Part shown: positions 55,244-64,000 of the stretch, one piece after another
How the letters are laid out: every line of letters starts with the position of its first letter
Position numbering within the stretch: the stretch's first letter is position 1
Source: Sphingomonadales bacterium
GTDB taxonomy: Bacteria > Pseudomonadota > Alphaproteobacteria > Sphingomonadales > Sphingomonadaceae
Reading direction: 5' to 3'
Assembly: GCA_016721875.1 (NCBI GenBank)
Contig: JADKHG010000005.1
Span: 144,318-208,317, forward strand
Length of the DNA stretch: 64,000 nt
Notes under the pieces: generated by a model
The model's input: the letters and a program-made list of their open reading frames with translations, nothing else
Told to the model about the DNA's origin: nothing
The model's database searches: none
Made by a program: the position numbers and the translations under genes

Positions 55244-57241
55244 ATGAAGTCGATTGTGTCATTTGTGTTTGCGATCATATTCTGGTCACCTGTGCAGGCT
55301 CAAACAGCGACCCCAGTGTCGGCCCTTGAAAAAATCCCATCCAAAATTCCGACAGACACTTTCGTAGGTAAAAGCGTCTTCAAACAGCCCATTATATCCC
55401 CAGACGGCAAACGCTTGGCATTCAGGGTTTATCAGAACAAGAAAACCTACCTCAACATCAAAACAATTGGCGAGGCAAGCATCCTGCAAAATGCCTTGCC
55501 GGAGAAGCACAGCCTTAACTGGTATCGCTGGGCCGGGCCAGATCGGCTTGTCATCAGCTTGACGGGCATCAGCCGATATGAAGGAGAGGAAATTCCAACT
55601 TCAATGCTTATCCGTTATGATGTGAACCAAAAACAAGCGATCCCCCTTGGCCGGAAATCGCAAGGTTTTATCGGAGACGATGTTCTTTATATTGCTCCAG
55701 ACGGCGAATATCTGCTGCTCGCGCTGCAAGAATCTATTTTTGACTATCCGGGCGTTTATCGTGTCAATCTCGCCGATAATAGCTTCACTGAAATCGTCAG
55801 ACCCCAATCGAACATCTGGGACTGGATTGCCGATGACAAGGGAATAGTCCGAATGGGATTTGCTTATGCGGATCGGACCACCCGAATATATTATCGCCGT
55901 ACCAACGATGAAAAATTTAATCTGATCAGCAAAATCAAGGACAGGGATGATGACGCGTCAAAGAAAAATGACTTGCTCGAAGTTGTCAGGGTCGTGTCCG
56001 GAAAAGACGAGGGATATGTCCTGTCGAACGAGAAGACAGGCCGGTTTGCTCTGCACAAATTTAACTATCTGACCCGTGAAGGTGGCGAGAAGGGCTTTGA
56101 TCATCCCGACAATGATCTAACTAGCTTCTCACTCAGCGATGACGGCTCAACGCTTGAGTCGGTCACCTACACCGATGATAGAGATAGGATCGTTTGGTTC
56201 GATGCCTTCTACAAAAAGCGGCAAAGCGCTTTGGAAAAGGCGTTGCCAGATCAGGAAATCTGGCTTCAGTCGCGTAGCCGAGACGGCAACAAGACTATCG
56301 TCTTTACAACCTCCCCTACTGACCCAGGCAGCTATTTTCTTTACGATGCTCCCGGGAAAAAGCTGGAGCGGATTGCAGGACTTAACGACGAAATCGATCC
56401 TACACAAATGGCTGTGACAAAATATGTTCGTTATCCAGCACGAGACGGCCTTTCAATACCGGCCTATTTGACATTACCTGTGGGTCGTGACCCCAAGGCG
56501 TTGCCACTGATCATCCTTCCGCACGGCGGGCCATTTGGTGTACGCGATACGCTCGATTTCAGTAGCGAAGTACAATTCCTCGCCAACCGCGGCTTTGCAG
56601 TATTACAGTCCAATTATCGCGGCTCGGACAGCTATGGCGAAGACTATTATAAGCGCGGAGAAGGTCAGATCGGACGAACGATGCAGGATGATCTCGACGA
56701 CGGGATGGACTGGCTGGTCAAGCAGGGCATAGCCGACCCGGCGCGGGTGTGCATCGTGGGCTCCTCCTATGGCGGCTATGCGGCGTTGTGGGGGGTGATC
56801 CGCAACCCGGAACGCTATCGCTGCGGCGCCAGTTTCGCCGGCGTCACCGATTGGCGCAGCCAGCTAAAATATGACAGCCGATCGTTGAAAAGCCGATATG
56901 CTCGCGAATGGCAAGGAAGGGTACAGGGGGATAAGGATTTCAACCTCGATACTGTGTCGCCAGTAAAACTGGCTGCAAATCTGCAAAAACCGGTTTTATT
57001 GACCCATGGTGACGATGATACCAATGTTCCGTTCAGCCAGTACAAATCTTTCGTGGCGGCGCTGAAAAAAGCCGGGAAATCGGTTGAAACTCATGTTTAT
57101 GAGGGGGAAGGTCATGGCTTCGAAGATCCCGAAAATGAAAAGGACTGGCTGAACCGGCTTGAGGCATTCCTTGCCAAACATAATCCAGCCGACTTGACCT
57201 CTGTCGATGCGCTGCCGCCGCCGGAAGCGAAAGCAAAGTAG
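55244..57241 (+). CDS. S9 family (prolyl oligopeptidase) peptidase, secreted
   Basis: 665 residues from the ATG at 55244, with GGGGAGGGG just upstream. Signal peptide MKSIVSFVFAIIFWSPVQAQ. A beta-propeller (residues 40-400) and a C-terminal alpha/beta hydrolase with nucleophile GSSYGGYAAL, acid in THGDDDTN and catalytic His in GEGHGFED. Cleaves peptides in the periplasm, probably with dipeptidyl or acyl-aminoacyl specificity. Base composition is AT-rich over most of the gene but markedly GC-rich at about 56690-56865 around the active-site Ser. Confidence 0.93.
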   Translation: MKSIVSFVFAIIFWSPVQAQTATPVSALEKIPSKIPTDTFVGKSVFKQPIISPDGKRLAFRVYQNKKTYLNIKTIGEASILQNALPEKHSLNWYRWAGPDRLVISLTGISRYEGEEIPTSMLIRYDVNQKQAIPLGRKSQGFIGDDVLYIAPDGEYLLLALQESIFDYPGVYRVNLADNSFTEIVRPQSNIWDWIADDKGIVRMGFAYADRTTRIYYRRTNDEKFNLISKIKDRDDDASKKNDLLEVVRVVSGKDEGYVLSNEKTGRFALHKFNYLTREGGEKGFDHPDNDLTSFSLSDDGSTLESVTYTDDRDRIVWFDAFYKKRQSALEKALPDQEIWLQSRSRDGNKTIVFTTSPTDPGSYFLYDAPGKKLERIAGLNDEIDPTQMAVTKYVRYPARDGLSIPAYLTLPVGRDPKALPLIILPHGGPFGVRDTLDFSSEVQFLANRGFAVLQSNYRGSDSYGEDYYKRGEGQIGRTMQDDLDDGMDWLVKQGIADPARVCIVGSSYGGYAALWGVIRNPERYRCGASFAGVTDWRSQLKYDSRSLKSRYAREWQGRVQGDKDFNLDTVSPVKLAANLQKPVLLTHGDDDTNVPFSQYKSFVAALKKAGKSVETHVYEGEGHGFEDPENEKDWLNRLEAFLAKHNPADLTSVDALPPPEAKAK

Positions 57242-57552
57242 TTGTAATCGAGATTAGGAGACAGGTGCAAAACCCCCAAATACACAAGCCATGGCACAGC
57301 CTTGCAATGTAGGACAATTTTTGCCAGCCTCGACCCTTACATTGTCATCCGCCCCAATAGCTGCACGGGGCCGCACAAGCAGCTACATCGTGGTGCTTGC
57401 TCAATGCCGTTTCCGGTGAGAAGTTATTGGGAGCTTTGACGCACGCTGCGCGAACGGTTCGCCGTATTTTCACAGCGACATATACTTACCTTTATTACCT
57501 TAGCGGTCTTAAATCGCTGAACGGGTGACCACGTCACCTTCGCCTTATCCCC
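57242..57552. other. Intergenic stretch without recognised features
   Basis: 311 bases between the convergent S9 peptidase and LMW phosphatase genes. I see no coherent coding frame, no tRNA and no strong terminator hairpin. Confidence 0.4.
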
Positions 57553-58014
57553 TCACCCCAATTTTCCGGCCAACACCTCCGCTGCTGCATCGACCAACCG
57601 CCAGACATGATCGAAATCAGCAGTCGTGCCGTAATAGGGGTCGAGAACATTCAGATCTTCCACGCCCGGCATATGCTCGAGCAAAAGCGACAATTCTGCT
57701 TTGGCGCCATCGGGCATCATTGCCCGCAATTCGCGCAGGTTCGATCTTTCCATCGCAATGATATGATCGAATTGGTGGAAGTCATGCACCAGCACCTGCC
57801 GCGCGCGCTGTTGGCGGATGTCGATATTGCCCAGACGCTTGGCCACATCCTGCGATCTGGGGTCGGGGCGCTCACCGACATGCCAGTCGCCCATGCCAGC
57901 GGAATCGACGAACAGGTCAAGCCCGCGCGCCTCCGCATGTTGGCGCAAAGCCGCCTCTGCCAAAGGTGAGCGACAGATATTGCCCAGACACACCATCAAA
58001 ACCGACACCGCCAT
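57553..58014 (-). CDS. Low-molecular-weight protein tyrosine phosphatase
   Basis: 153 residues from the ATG at 58014 (or 157 from 58026). P-loop VCLGNICRSP with Cys9 and Arg15, and the general acid in LDPYYG. It dephosphorylates protein tyrosines; in bacteria it often pairs with capsule kinases, but none is adjacent. The DPYY motif fits true LMW-PTPases rather than ArsC. Confidence 0.92.
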   Translation of the reverse strand: MAVSVLMVCLGNICRSPLAEAALRQHAEARGLDLFVDSAGMGDWHVGERPDPRSQDVAKRLGNIDIRQQRARQVLVHDFHQFDHIIAMERSNLRELRAMMPDGAKAELSLLLEHMPGVEDLNVLDPYYGTTADFDHVWRLVDAAAEVLAGKLG

Positions 58015-58103
58015 TTGACCCGCCATCCCTTTACCGTCTTGCGCTTTTTCGGCCCTCTGCTAGCCCAAGGACGCATAAGCATACAAGCAAGAGGGAGCAG
58101 GCT

Positions 58104-59741
58104 TTGAGCGTAACCAAAGATAGTGCCGGTACCGCACAGGCCGCAATCTCCTCAAACCCGAACGCGATCGATGGTGAAGAGCAGAATGCTACGCCCTATG
58201 CCTGGTATGGGCTCAGCGTGCTGGTTGTTGTTTATATATTGAACTTCATCGACCGCCAGATTTTGTCGATCCTCGCCAATGACATCAAAGCCGACCTCAA
58301 TCTGACCGATGCCGATCTGGGCTTTCTTTACGGCACAGCTTTTGCGGTGTTTTATGCGCTATTCGGAATTCCGCTGGGAAAGCTCGCTGACACTTGGCAC
58401 CGGGTCCGGTTGATGAGCCTGGGACTGACCATTTGGTCGGCGATGACCGCGCTGTCGGGCTTTGCCCGCGATGGTGCGACGTTGACAGTGGCACGCATCG
58501 GCGTGGGCGTGGGCGAAGCGACCGCCAGTCCTTCAGCCTATTCGCTGATCTCAGACTGGTTCCCCAAAAGGATGCGCGCGACCGCGCTCGCCATTTATTC
58601 GTCGGGGCTGTATCTCGGTGGCGGGATCAGCCTGTTTATCGGGGCGCAGGTGGTTGAACGCTGGAACGCGGCTTACTCGGCTGAAACCGCTCCACTGGGG
58701 CTGGCAGGCTGGCAAGCGGCCTTCTTAGTGGTTGGCATTCCCGGCCTGCTGCTGGCGCTGGTGGTGCTAAGTTTGAAAGAACCGGTTCGCGGTGCGATTG
58801 ACGGCATTCCGACACCCAAGGTCGCGCAGCCCTTCAAAGGCTTTTTCGACGAGCTGCTAGCAGTCATTCCGCCTTTCACCCTGATCGGTGCAGCGCGGCG
58901 CGGTGTTTCTGCACTGGCTCGCAATCTGGCCATGGCGCTAGTGCTTTACGGTGCTGCGCGTTTGTTAACCGACCTCACCCGGGTCGAGGGCCAGTGGGAA
59001 TGGCAAGGGCTGAGCCAGCAATGGCTGTTCCTTGGGCTGGGCTGGTATGCCATCTATAGCTGGGCCGCGAGCCTGCGCGCCAAGGACCCTGCGACCTTTG
59101 CGCTGATCTGGAAAAATCCGGCCTTTCTGTGCGTCATCATGGGCTATGGCTGTGTGGCCTTTGGGTCCTACGCGGGTAGCTATTGGGCCGCACCCTATGC
59201 CGAGCGCATTTTTGGCGTGCACAAGACCGAGATTGGCTGGTTTGTCGGTGGCCCCGGTGCGATTGCTGGTTTCCTAGGCGTGATCATGGGCGGGCGGATG
59301 GCCGACTGGCTGCGCGTACGCAACGATGCAGGGCGCATCCTTGTCGTCGCCTTCGGCCTGCTTGCACCAATTGCGCCATTTGTGATTGCCTACACCACGA
59401 CGTCGTCGGCGTTGTTCTATGTGATGCATTTCATTGCCGCAGTCTTTACCTCCAGCGCACTGGGGGCAGCGGCTGCAACGACGCAGGATCTGGTGCTGCC
59501 ACGGATGCGCGGGACGGCGACCGCGACCTTCTTCCTCGCCACCACGCTCTTCGGCCTCGCGCTCGGTCCCTATATGGCAGGGCAGGTATCGACAGTGACC
59601 GGCAATCTGGCAACGGGCATAATGTCGACCTTGGCGGTGGTGCCGCTGGGCATCGTGTTGTTGATCGCGGCTTACAAGCTTGTCCCACTGGCCGAACGCA
59701 ACGCGACCGAGCGGGCAAGGGCCGCAGGCGAACCAATTTAA
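58104..59741 (+). CDS. MFS transporter, Spinster-like
   Basis: 545 residues from a TTG at 58104, preceded by GAGGGAG; there is no suitable ATG. Twelve helices with RQILSILANDIKADLNLTD in helix 1 and GKLADTWHRVRLMSLGLTIWS, as in Spinster-type lipid or organic-anion carriers. A long central loop (residues 225-290) is unusual for the superfamily. It is followed by an acyl-CoA dehydrogenase and a thioesterase and may import a fatty-acid-like substrate (inference). Confidence 0.85.
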   Translation: MSVTKDSAGTAQAAISSNPNAIDGEEQNATPYAWYGLSVLVVVYILNFIDRQILSILANDIKADLNLTDADLGFLYGTAFAVFYALFGIPLGKLADTWHRVRLMSLGLTIWSAMTALSGFARDGATLTVARIGVGVGEATASPSAYSLISDWFPKRMRATALAIYSSGLYLGGGISLFIGAQVVERWNAAYSAETAPLGLAGWQAAFLVVGIPGLLLALVVLSLKEPVRGAIDGIPTPKVAQPFKGFFDELLAVIPPFTLIGAARRGVSALARNLAMALVLYGAARLLTDLTRVEGQWEWQGLSQQWLFLGLGWYAIYSWAASLRAKDPATFALIWKNPAFLCVIMGYGCVAFGSYAGSYWAAPYAERIFGVHKTEIGWFVGGPGAIAGFLGVIMGGRMADWLRVRNDAGRILVVAFGLLAPIAPFVIAYTTTSSALFYVMHFIAAVFTSSALGAAAATTQDLVLPRMRGTATATFFLATTLFGLALGPYMAGQVSTVTGNLATGIMSTLAVVPLGIVLLIAAYKLVPLAERNATERARAAGEPI

Positions 59742-59832
59742 TCGCACGATTAAATTTCAGCTTGACCCGCACGGCGGCATAATGCCAAGCCGTGACCATA
59801 AGTCATGTCTTTCTGGATGAGGAGTCCCGCCC

Positions 59833-60985
59833 ATGTCGCTCGATGTCATTCCCCGCAGTGTCTATACCGAAGACCATGAGGCCTTCCGCAAGACCGTCCG
59901 CCAATTCCTGCAAAAGGAAATCGCCCCCATGCCGACAAATGGGCGGCTGACAAGATTGTCCCCAAAGACATCTGGCCAAAGGCGGCGCATTGGGCCTGCT
60001 GTGCCCGACAGTGCCTGAAGAATATGGCGGTCTTGGTCTCGACTTTGGCTATAACGCCATCGTTGACGAGGAGTCGGCCTATTATGGCCGCGTCGCGACG
60101 GGTTTCTCGCTGCAATCCGACATCGTGGTCAATTATCTGACATCTTACGGTTCGGAGGAGCAAAAGAAGGAATGGCTGCCCAAGCTGGTTTCGGGCGAAG
60201 TTATCACCGCGATTGCGATGACCGAACCGGGTACTGGTTCCGACCTTCAAGGGATGCGGACCACCGCCAAGAAGGACGGCAACCATTATGTGATCAACGG
60301 GTCGAAGACCTATATCACCAACGGTCAGAATGCCGACCTGATCCTCGTTTGCGTCAAGACCGACACTGAAATTCAGCCTGCTTACAAGGGCATCTCGATT
60401 GTGCTGGTCGAGGCCGATCGCGAAGGTTTCAAACGCGGCCGCAATCTCGACAAGATCGGGCAGGATGAGGCCGATACGTCGGAACTCTTCTTCGAGGATG
60501 TCCGCGTTCCCATCACCAATTGTCTGGGCGAAGAGGGTAAGGGTTTCATCTATCTGATGAGCGAACTGCCGCAGGAAAGGCTGTCAATTGCGATTTCGAC
60601 GCAGGCAAGCTCACAAAAGGCGTTTGACGACACGGTCGAATTCTGTCGCGAGCGCAAAGCCTTTGGCAAGCCCATTCTTGACTTCCAGAACACCCGCTTC
60701 ACGCTGGCCGACCTGAAATCGAAACTGCAAGTCGGCTGGGCGCATCTTGACTGGGCGTTGGCGCGGCATTTGAAGAAGGAACTGACGCCTGAGGAAGGTG
60801 CCGCCGCAAAACTGTGGCATACAGACTTGCAGTGGGAAATCATGGACAAGTGCCTGCAGCTGCACGGCGGTGCTGGTTACATGAACGAATATGCCATTGC
60901 CCGGGCGTGGCGCGGGGCGCGGGTCAGCCGCATTTTTGGTGGCACCAATGAGATCATGAAGGAACTGATCGGGCGGACGCTGTAG
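59833..60985 (+). CDS. Acyl-CoA dehydrogenase; frame broken near 59926 and 59985
   Basis: About 384 residues. MSLDVIPRSVYTEDHEAFRKTV starts the helical domain. Then, after two repairs (a C at 59924-59928 and a G at 59984), KEIAPHADKWAADKIVPKDIWPKAGALGLL is read. The main frame carries MTEPGTGSDLQGM, INGSKTYITNG, LHGGAGYMNEY and IFGGTNEIMKEL, all diagnostic. The family's catalytic Glu (IYGGTxE-like) is replaced by FGGTNE, as in long-chain and isovaleryl types. Its stop TAG overlaps the GTG of the thioesterase gene. Confidence 0.88.
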
Positions 60986-61419
60986 TGGCCAAACCCGAAG
61001 GGTGGCGGCTGAACCCCACCGCCTATCCGGTTTCGATCCGCTGCGACACGCGGTTTCAGGACCTTGATGTCAACCGCCACCTGAACAATGTTGCCTTTGC
61101 GGCGCTGTTCGAAAATGCGCGGGTGCAGCTGCACACCGAAGCAAAGATGCTCGAGGGCCGCGCGAGTGGCGAGCGGACCATGGTCGCCGCGGTCGAGATC
61201 AACTATCTCGGCGAAGGCAGCTTTCCCGATCCGGTGACGATCATGTCTGGCACTGGCGAGGTTCGCAATAGTAGCTGGACTGTGTTGCAAGCCATGTTTC
61301 AGGGCGAGCGTTGCATTGCCACCTGCGACACGGTCGTTGTTTGCCGCGCCAACAACGCAGCCTTGCCGATACGCGAGGATTTGCGTGCCGCGCTGGAGGC
61401 ATTGCGCGTCAATCGCTGA
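60985..61419 (+). CDS. Hotdog-fold acyl-CoA thioesterase (4HBT type)
   Basis: 144 residues, GTG start at 60985 overlapping the preceding TAG. Catalytic Asp region RFQDLDVNRHLNNVAFAALFEN is typical of 4-hydroxybenzoyl-CoA or FadM-like thioesterases. It probably releases or edits acyl-CoA formed by the neighbouring dehydrogenase. The stop overlaps the convergent enoyl-CoA hydratase by 11 bases. Confidence 0.85.
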   Translation: MAKPEGWRLNPTAYPVSIRCDTRFQDLDVNRHLNNVAFAALFENARVQLHTEAKMLEGRASGERTMVAAVEINYLGEGSFPDPVTIMSGTGEVRNSSWTVLQAMFQGERCIATCDTVVVCRANNAALPIREDLRAALEALRVNR

Positions 61420-62212
61420 AATTCGGCTTCCGCTTCTGCATCTCTGCCATCACCGCCTCCATCTGGTTGGGGGTGCGGATGACCTTTACCTGCTCGTCGC
61501 TTTCGGCCTGAAGAAGCTCTGCGTCGGTCGCCGTCGCCATCAGGTTGCACAGCCGCTTTGACCCGCGAATGGCGTGCGGGTTCTTGTTCGCAATCACCCG
61601 CGCCAGCGCCAGCGCTTCGGCCAGCGGATCGTCGGCAACATGGGTGGCAAAGCCCATCGCCTTGGCCTCAACGCCGTTAAACTCGCGGTTGGTGTAGATC
61701 ATTTCGCGCAGCACATCGTCGGCAACCTGCGTGCGCCACAAGGGCATCCCGCCGACATCGGGGACCAGACCCCATTTCATTTCCATGATCGCGATGCGCG
61801 TTTCGGGATGAACGATGCGGATGTCCGCCCCCGCCATGATCTGCGACCCAGCGCCAAAGGCGACGCCGTGCACCGCCGCGATCACTGGCACCGGCAATTC
61901 GCGCCAACCCCAGGCGACATATTGCGCATTGTTCGAAATCCCCTTGGTCCGGTCGGACAGCGATCCGCCCGCACTCGATGCCCCCGGCGTGCGATCATCC
62001 TGCATGCTGGCGAGATCGAGCCCGGCACAAAACGCCCTGCCCTCCCCCGACAGCACCACGACGCGCAGGCCGGCCATCGCTTTCAACTCGTCAATCGCCT
62101 CTGCCAGCGCCGCCCATTGCGCGCCATCCAGCGCGTTCATCTTGTCCGCGCGGTTCATGCGGACATCGGCAATGCCGTCTTCGAGCATGGTGATTGTTAC
62201 GCGGTCGCTCAT
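61409..62212 (-). CDS. Enoyl-CoA hydratase/isomerase (crotonase) family protein
   Basis: 267 residues. Crotonase core: RAFCAGLDLASM (oxyanion loop), AAVHGVAFGAGSQIMAGADIRI, and MEMKWGLVPDVGG where the Glu/Asp pair of hydratases is partly retained, so isomerase or hydratase activity cannot be told apart. It is coupled by a one-codon overlap to the upstream isomerase gene on the minus strand. Confidence 0.88.
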   Translation of the reverse strand: MSDRVTITMLEDGIADVRMNRADKMNALDGAQWAALAEAIDELKAMAGLRVVVLSGEGRAFCAGLDLASMQDDRTPGASSAGGSLSDRTKGISNNAQYVAWGWRELPVPVIAAVHGVAFGAGSQIMAGADIRIVHPETRIAIMEMKWGLVPDVGGMPLWRTQVADDVLREMIYTNREFNGVEAKAMGFATHVADDPLAEALALARVIANKNPHAIRGSKRLCNLMATATDAELLQAESDEQVKVIRTPNQMEAVMAEMQKRKPNFSD

Positions 62213-62829
62213 GACTTTGCTCTCCCCAAAGCCGCCTCAACCAAGGGCAGCTGATCATTGCCGAAATACATATCGGTTCCATCGACGAAAATCGTCGGCG
62301 AACCATAGCCACCGCGCGCGACAAGCTCTTCGGTGTTGGCGCGCAGTTGCGCCTTCACTTCATCGCTCCCCGCCGCCTGCCGCAACGCTTCGCCTTCCAG
62401 CCCGACGCTGATTGCCGCCGCAACCAAAACTTCGGGATCGTCGAGATTTTCCTGTGCGCCAAAATAGCTTTCAAACGCCGCGCGGGCAAAATCGCGAAGG
62501 GCTGCGTCATTGCCCTCAAGCACGCAGCAAAAGCGCATGGCGTTCACGCTCTTTGCCGGATGCCACTGCGAGGGGAAGTTCATTGCCACGCCCGCGAGCG
62601 CCGCCCAGTCGTTCAGCACCTTCCAGCTGTGCTGCAACTTGCGGTTGTCGCTTTGCTCGCGCGCGGCATAGACGCCCGGGTTGACCGCGTTGAACACCCC
62701 GCCGACGAGCACTGGCCGCAGCACCGCCGTCTGCCCCGTCCGCTCCAGCATCGGCCACAAATTGGTGAAGGCCAGAAAGGTCCATGGACTGGAAAGGTCG
62801 AAGAAGAATTCGACGCGCGGAGTGGCCAT
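62209..62829 (-). CDS. 2-Hydroxychromene-2-carboxylate isomerase-type DsbA-family protein
   Basis: 206 residues from the ATG at 62829. N-terminal RVEFFFDLSSPWTFLAF with the conserved Ser at the glutathione site, RPVLVGGVFNAVN, and C-terminal GGYGSPTIFVDGTDMYFGNDQL, as in GST-kappa/HCCA isomerases of naphthalene and aromatic degradation. It overlaps its upstream neighbour by ATGA and its stop overlaps the crotonase start. Substrate unknown. Confidence 0.85.
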   Translation of the reverse strand: MATPRVEFFFDLSSPWTFLAFTNLWPMLERTGQTAVLRPVLVGGVFNAVNPGVYAAREQSDNRKLQHSWKVLNDWAALAGVAMNFPSQWHPAKSVNAMRFCCVLEGNDAALRDFARAAFESYFGAQENLDDPEVLVAAAISVGLEGEALRQAAGSDEVKAQLRANTEELVARGGYGSPTIFVDGTDMYFGNDQLPLVEAALGRAKS

Positions 62830-63275
62830 CAGGCGGGTTCTTTCACTTGCGCATCGAATGCCGAAAACTCGCTCTCGACCCATACCGGCAGCGGCACCGG
62901 GCGGTGCGTTGCCAGATCGACATGCACGCTGACCAGTTCGACCTCGGCGCGCAAATCATCCGCGCCGCTGTCATTCGCGCCGTGGATTTCGACAATCTGC
63001 GTCATGCTGGTGCGGCCAGTGGCCAGCGTACGCGCCATCACCTCGATCATCTCATCGGGCTTGATCGGCGCATACCAGGTGACCGTCGCTTTCTTCACAT
63101 GAAACTCGAATGGATCGTCGGGATAACGCTGGCGAATGCCAACCGCGCGCCAATATTCGGTGATCGCGATGTCGGCATAATCGAGATAGCGCGCGTTGAA
63201 CACAACGCCCTGCGCATCGGTTTCCGACCAGCGGACGCGGAATGGGTGGTGAAAGGCAAAGTCAGTTTTGGACAT
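62829..63275 (-). CDS. Acyl-CoA thioesterase, 4HBT family
   Basis: 148 residues. HHPFRVRWSETDAQGVVFNARYLDYADIAITEYWR carries the family Asp (TDAQGVVF). Second half has WYAPIKPDEMIEVMART. Probably cytosolic hydrolysis of short or aromatic acyl-CoA. It heads the leftward thioesterase-isomerase-crotonase group, all linked by stop/start overlaps. Confidence 0.86.
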   Translation of the reverse strand: MSKTDFAFHHPFRVRWSETDAQGVVFNARYLDYADIAITEYWRAVGIRQRYPDDPFEFHVKKATVTWYAPIKPDEMIEVMARTLATGRTSMTQIVEIHGANDSGADDLRAEVELVSVHVDLATHRPVPLPVWVESEFSAFDAQVKEPA

Positions 63276-63340
63276 TGTTTTGCGATGGCAAATGGCGGGC
63301 GGTTAGGCAAGCGGCGGAAGTTGACAAAACTGACAATGCG

Positions 63341-63979
63341 TCACGCAATTATGTTGCGCGTGCCATGAGTTTTGCTTCTCCCACTCCGTTCGTCCTTAGC
63401 CTGTCGATCATTTTCCTTCACCCCCCTTTCCTGCATCCGGATCGCGCGGCGCACATCGAGCTTTCGGTGCAGCCATTCGGTGGCAACGTCGAACAGCTGG
63501 GCGATGCGCAGTGCCAACAGCCGCGCCGCGCCATCCTCCGCGCGTTCAAAGCTTTCGCGGTCGAGCCATTTGCCAAAACGCAGCGGATCATAATAGCGCA
63601 GCATGAACATGGTCAGCCGCTCGTCAAAATGGCGGCGCTCTCCCACTTGCTCACCTTTGTAATAGATGGGGATCGCAACCCCGTTGATCGCACGCGAAAA
63701 GGCGGCGTCGTTCATCCGCTTCACCCCATGCTCCAGCGCCGCCTCCCATGCGGCACGAAACGGCCCCGCCTCTGGCCGCAACCGCAAATCATAGGCCGAC
63801 TGCCGCGATCGCCCGACACGCCGACAAGCCTGATCAACGCAACCGGACGAGGCCAAAGCCTCGATAAATTCAACCTGCTTTTTCGGGGTCCAGCCATCAT
63901 GGCGGACTCGCGTGGGAACAGGGGCAAAGCTCTGGATTTGGGGAGTGGTTAGATTTTGGTTCGAATCATTGTTTTCCAT
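63341..63979 (-). CDS. HTH-containing protein of unknown function
   Basis: 212 residues. Residues 30-70 (TPKKQVEFIEALASSGCVDQACRRVGRSRQSAYDLRLRPEA) form a helix-turn-helix like that of phage terminase small subunits and homeodomain-type proteins. The rest is helical with IPIYYKGEQVGERRHFDERLTMFMLRYYDP and a basic C-terminus. Similar proteins recur in sphingomonad genomes outside prophages. No other phage gene is visible, so a DNA-binding regulator is as likely. Confidence 0.65.
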   Translation of the reverse strand: MENNDSNQNLTTPQIQSFAPVPTRVRHDGWTPKKQVEFIEALASSGCVDQACRRVGRSRQSAYDLRLRPEAGPFRAAWEAALEHGVKRMNDAAFSRAINGVAIPIYYKGEQVGERRHFDERLTMFMLRYYDPLRFGKWLDRESFERAEDGAARLLALRIAQLFDVATEWLHRKLDVRRAIRMQERGVKENDRQAKDERSGRSKTHGTRNIIA

Positions 63980-64000
63980 GAACCTATATGGAACATGTTT

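Noticed and set aside
1225..60985. Interpreting the many split genes as pseudogenes or programmed frameshifts
   Set aside because: The breaks affect unrelated genes including glnE, lack slippery-site and stem signals, and nearly all fit repeat-unit deletions.
63341..63979. Prophage terminase small subunit
   Set aside because: No large terminase, portal or capsid gene is present on the visible side; similar proteins occur outside prophages.
1..64000. CRISPR arrays, tRNA, rRNA and insertion sequences
   Set aside because: No regularly spaced direct repeats, cloverleaf signatures, rRNA-like stretches or transposase genes were recognised.

Overview
The window looks like chromosomal DNA of an alphaproteobacterium of the order Sphingomonadales (Sphingorhabdus/Sphingopyxis-like). 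This is inferred from protein style (DUF455, DUF4167, DUF1501/DUF1800, CHAP and PilZ proteins, a class VIII esterase plus acyl-CoA dehydrogenase cluster), moderately high GC, ATGA stop/start overlaps and REP-like repeats. No phage, integrase, transposase, CRISPR, tRNA or rRNA was recognised. The most pervasive feature is a quality signal: about 23 single- or dinucleotide frame breaks across 18 otherwise well-formed genes, nearly all explained by a base or repeat unit lost from a homopolymer or short tandem repeat. I read these as uncorrected sequencing indels and annotate the genes over their whole spans.

Layout. 0-5.3 kb: DUF3800 protein, rpoZ, a phospholipase-D-type synthase, a PmtA-like methyltransferase, a monooxygenase-fold protein, an MFS transporter and a CHAP amidase. 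5.6-18.7 kb: a catabolic region. A leftward operon encodes a GPH-type transporter, acyl-CoA dehydrogenase, Zn alcohol dehydrogenase, aminoglycoside-phosphotransferase-like kinase, two SDRs, a class VIII esterase and an FadJ-like bifunctional enzyme. Facing it is a rightward unit of two adjacent, probably heteromeric acyl-CoA dehydrogenases plus an SDR. Together they suggest uptake and beta-oxidation of an esterified aliphatic, terpenoid or steroid-like substrate. 18.7-21.1 kb: mostly non-coding DNA around a PilZ and a LysR gene. It holds up to three candidate small RNAs carrying CU-rich anti-Shine-Dalgarno motifs and intrinsic terminators. Two of them share a 15-nt upstream box at matching distance.

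21.2-26 kb: a CDC48/VCP-type double AAA+ ATPase, then an arsenic operon arsR-arsI-arsC-acr3 preceded by two large inverted repeats around a promoter. 26-43 kb: oxidoreductases and GSTs; a sorbosone dehydrogenase-DUF1800-DUF1501 block; housekeeping genes (xth, erpA, M23 peptidase, bcp, glnE, tgt, prmC); and a DUF2282 (bufferin-like) lipoprotein. 43-50 kb: DUF4167, tandem DUF4139 proteins separated by a structured repeat that appears to supply part of the second protein's N-terminus, a haem-oxygenase-like diiron protein paired with a cupin, a DUF4189 protein and a YciA-type thioesterase. 50-64 kb: CBS protein, secreted Calx-beta/DUF11 protein, GST, Bax-inhibitor-1 protein, a compositionally mosaic S9 peptidase, LMW phosphatase, MFS transporter and a second acyl-CoA cluster (dehydrogenase, two thioesterases, enoyl-CoA hydratase, DsbA-family isomerase).

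The observations most worth testing are the anti-SD small-RNA candidates with their shared promoter box (18.74-18.89 and 21.00-21.10 kb), the repeat-derived N-terminus at 45.5 kb, and the diiron-cupin pair at 47.4 kb.
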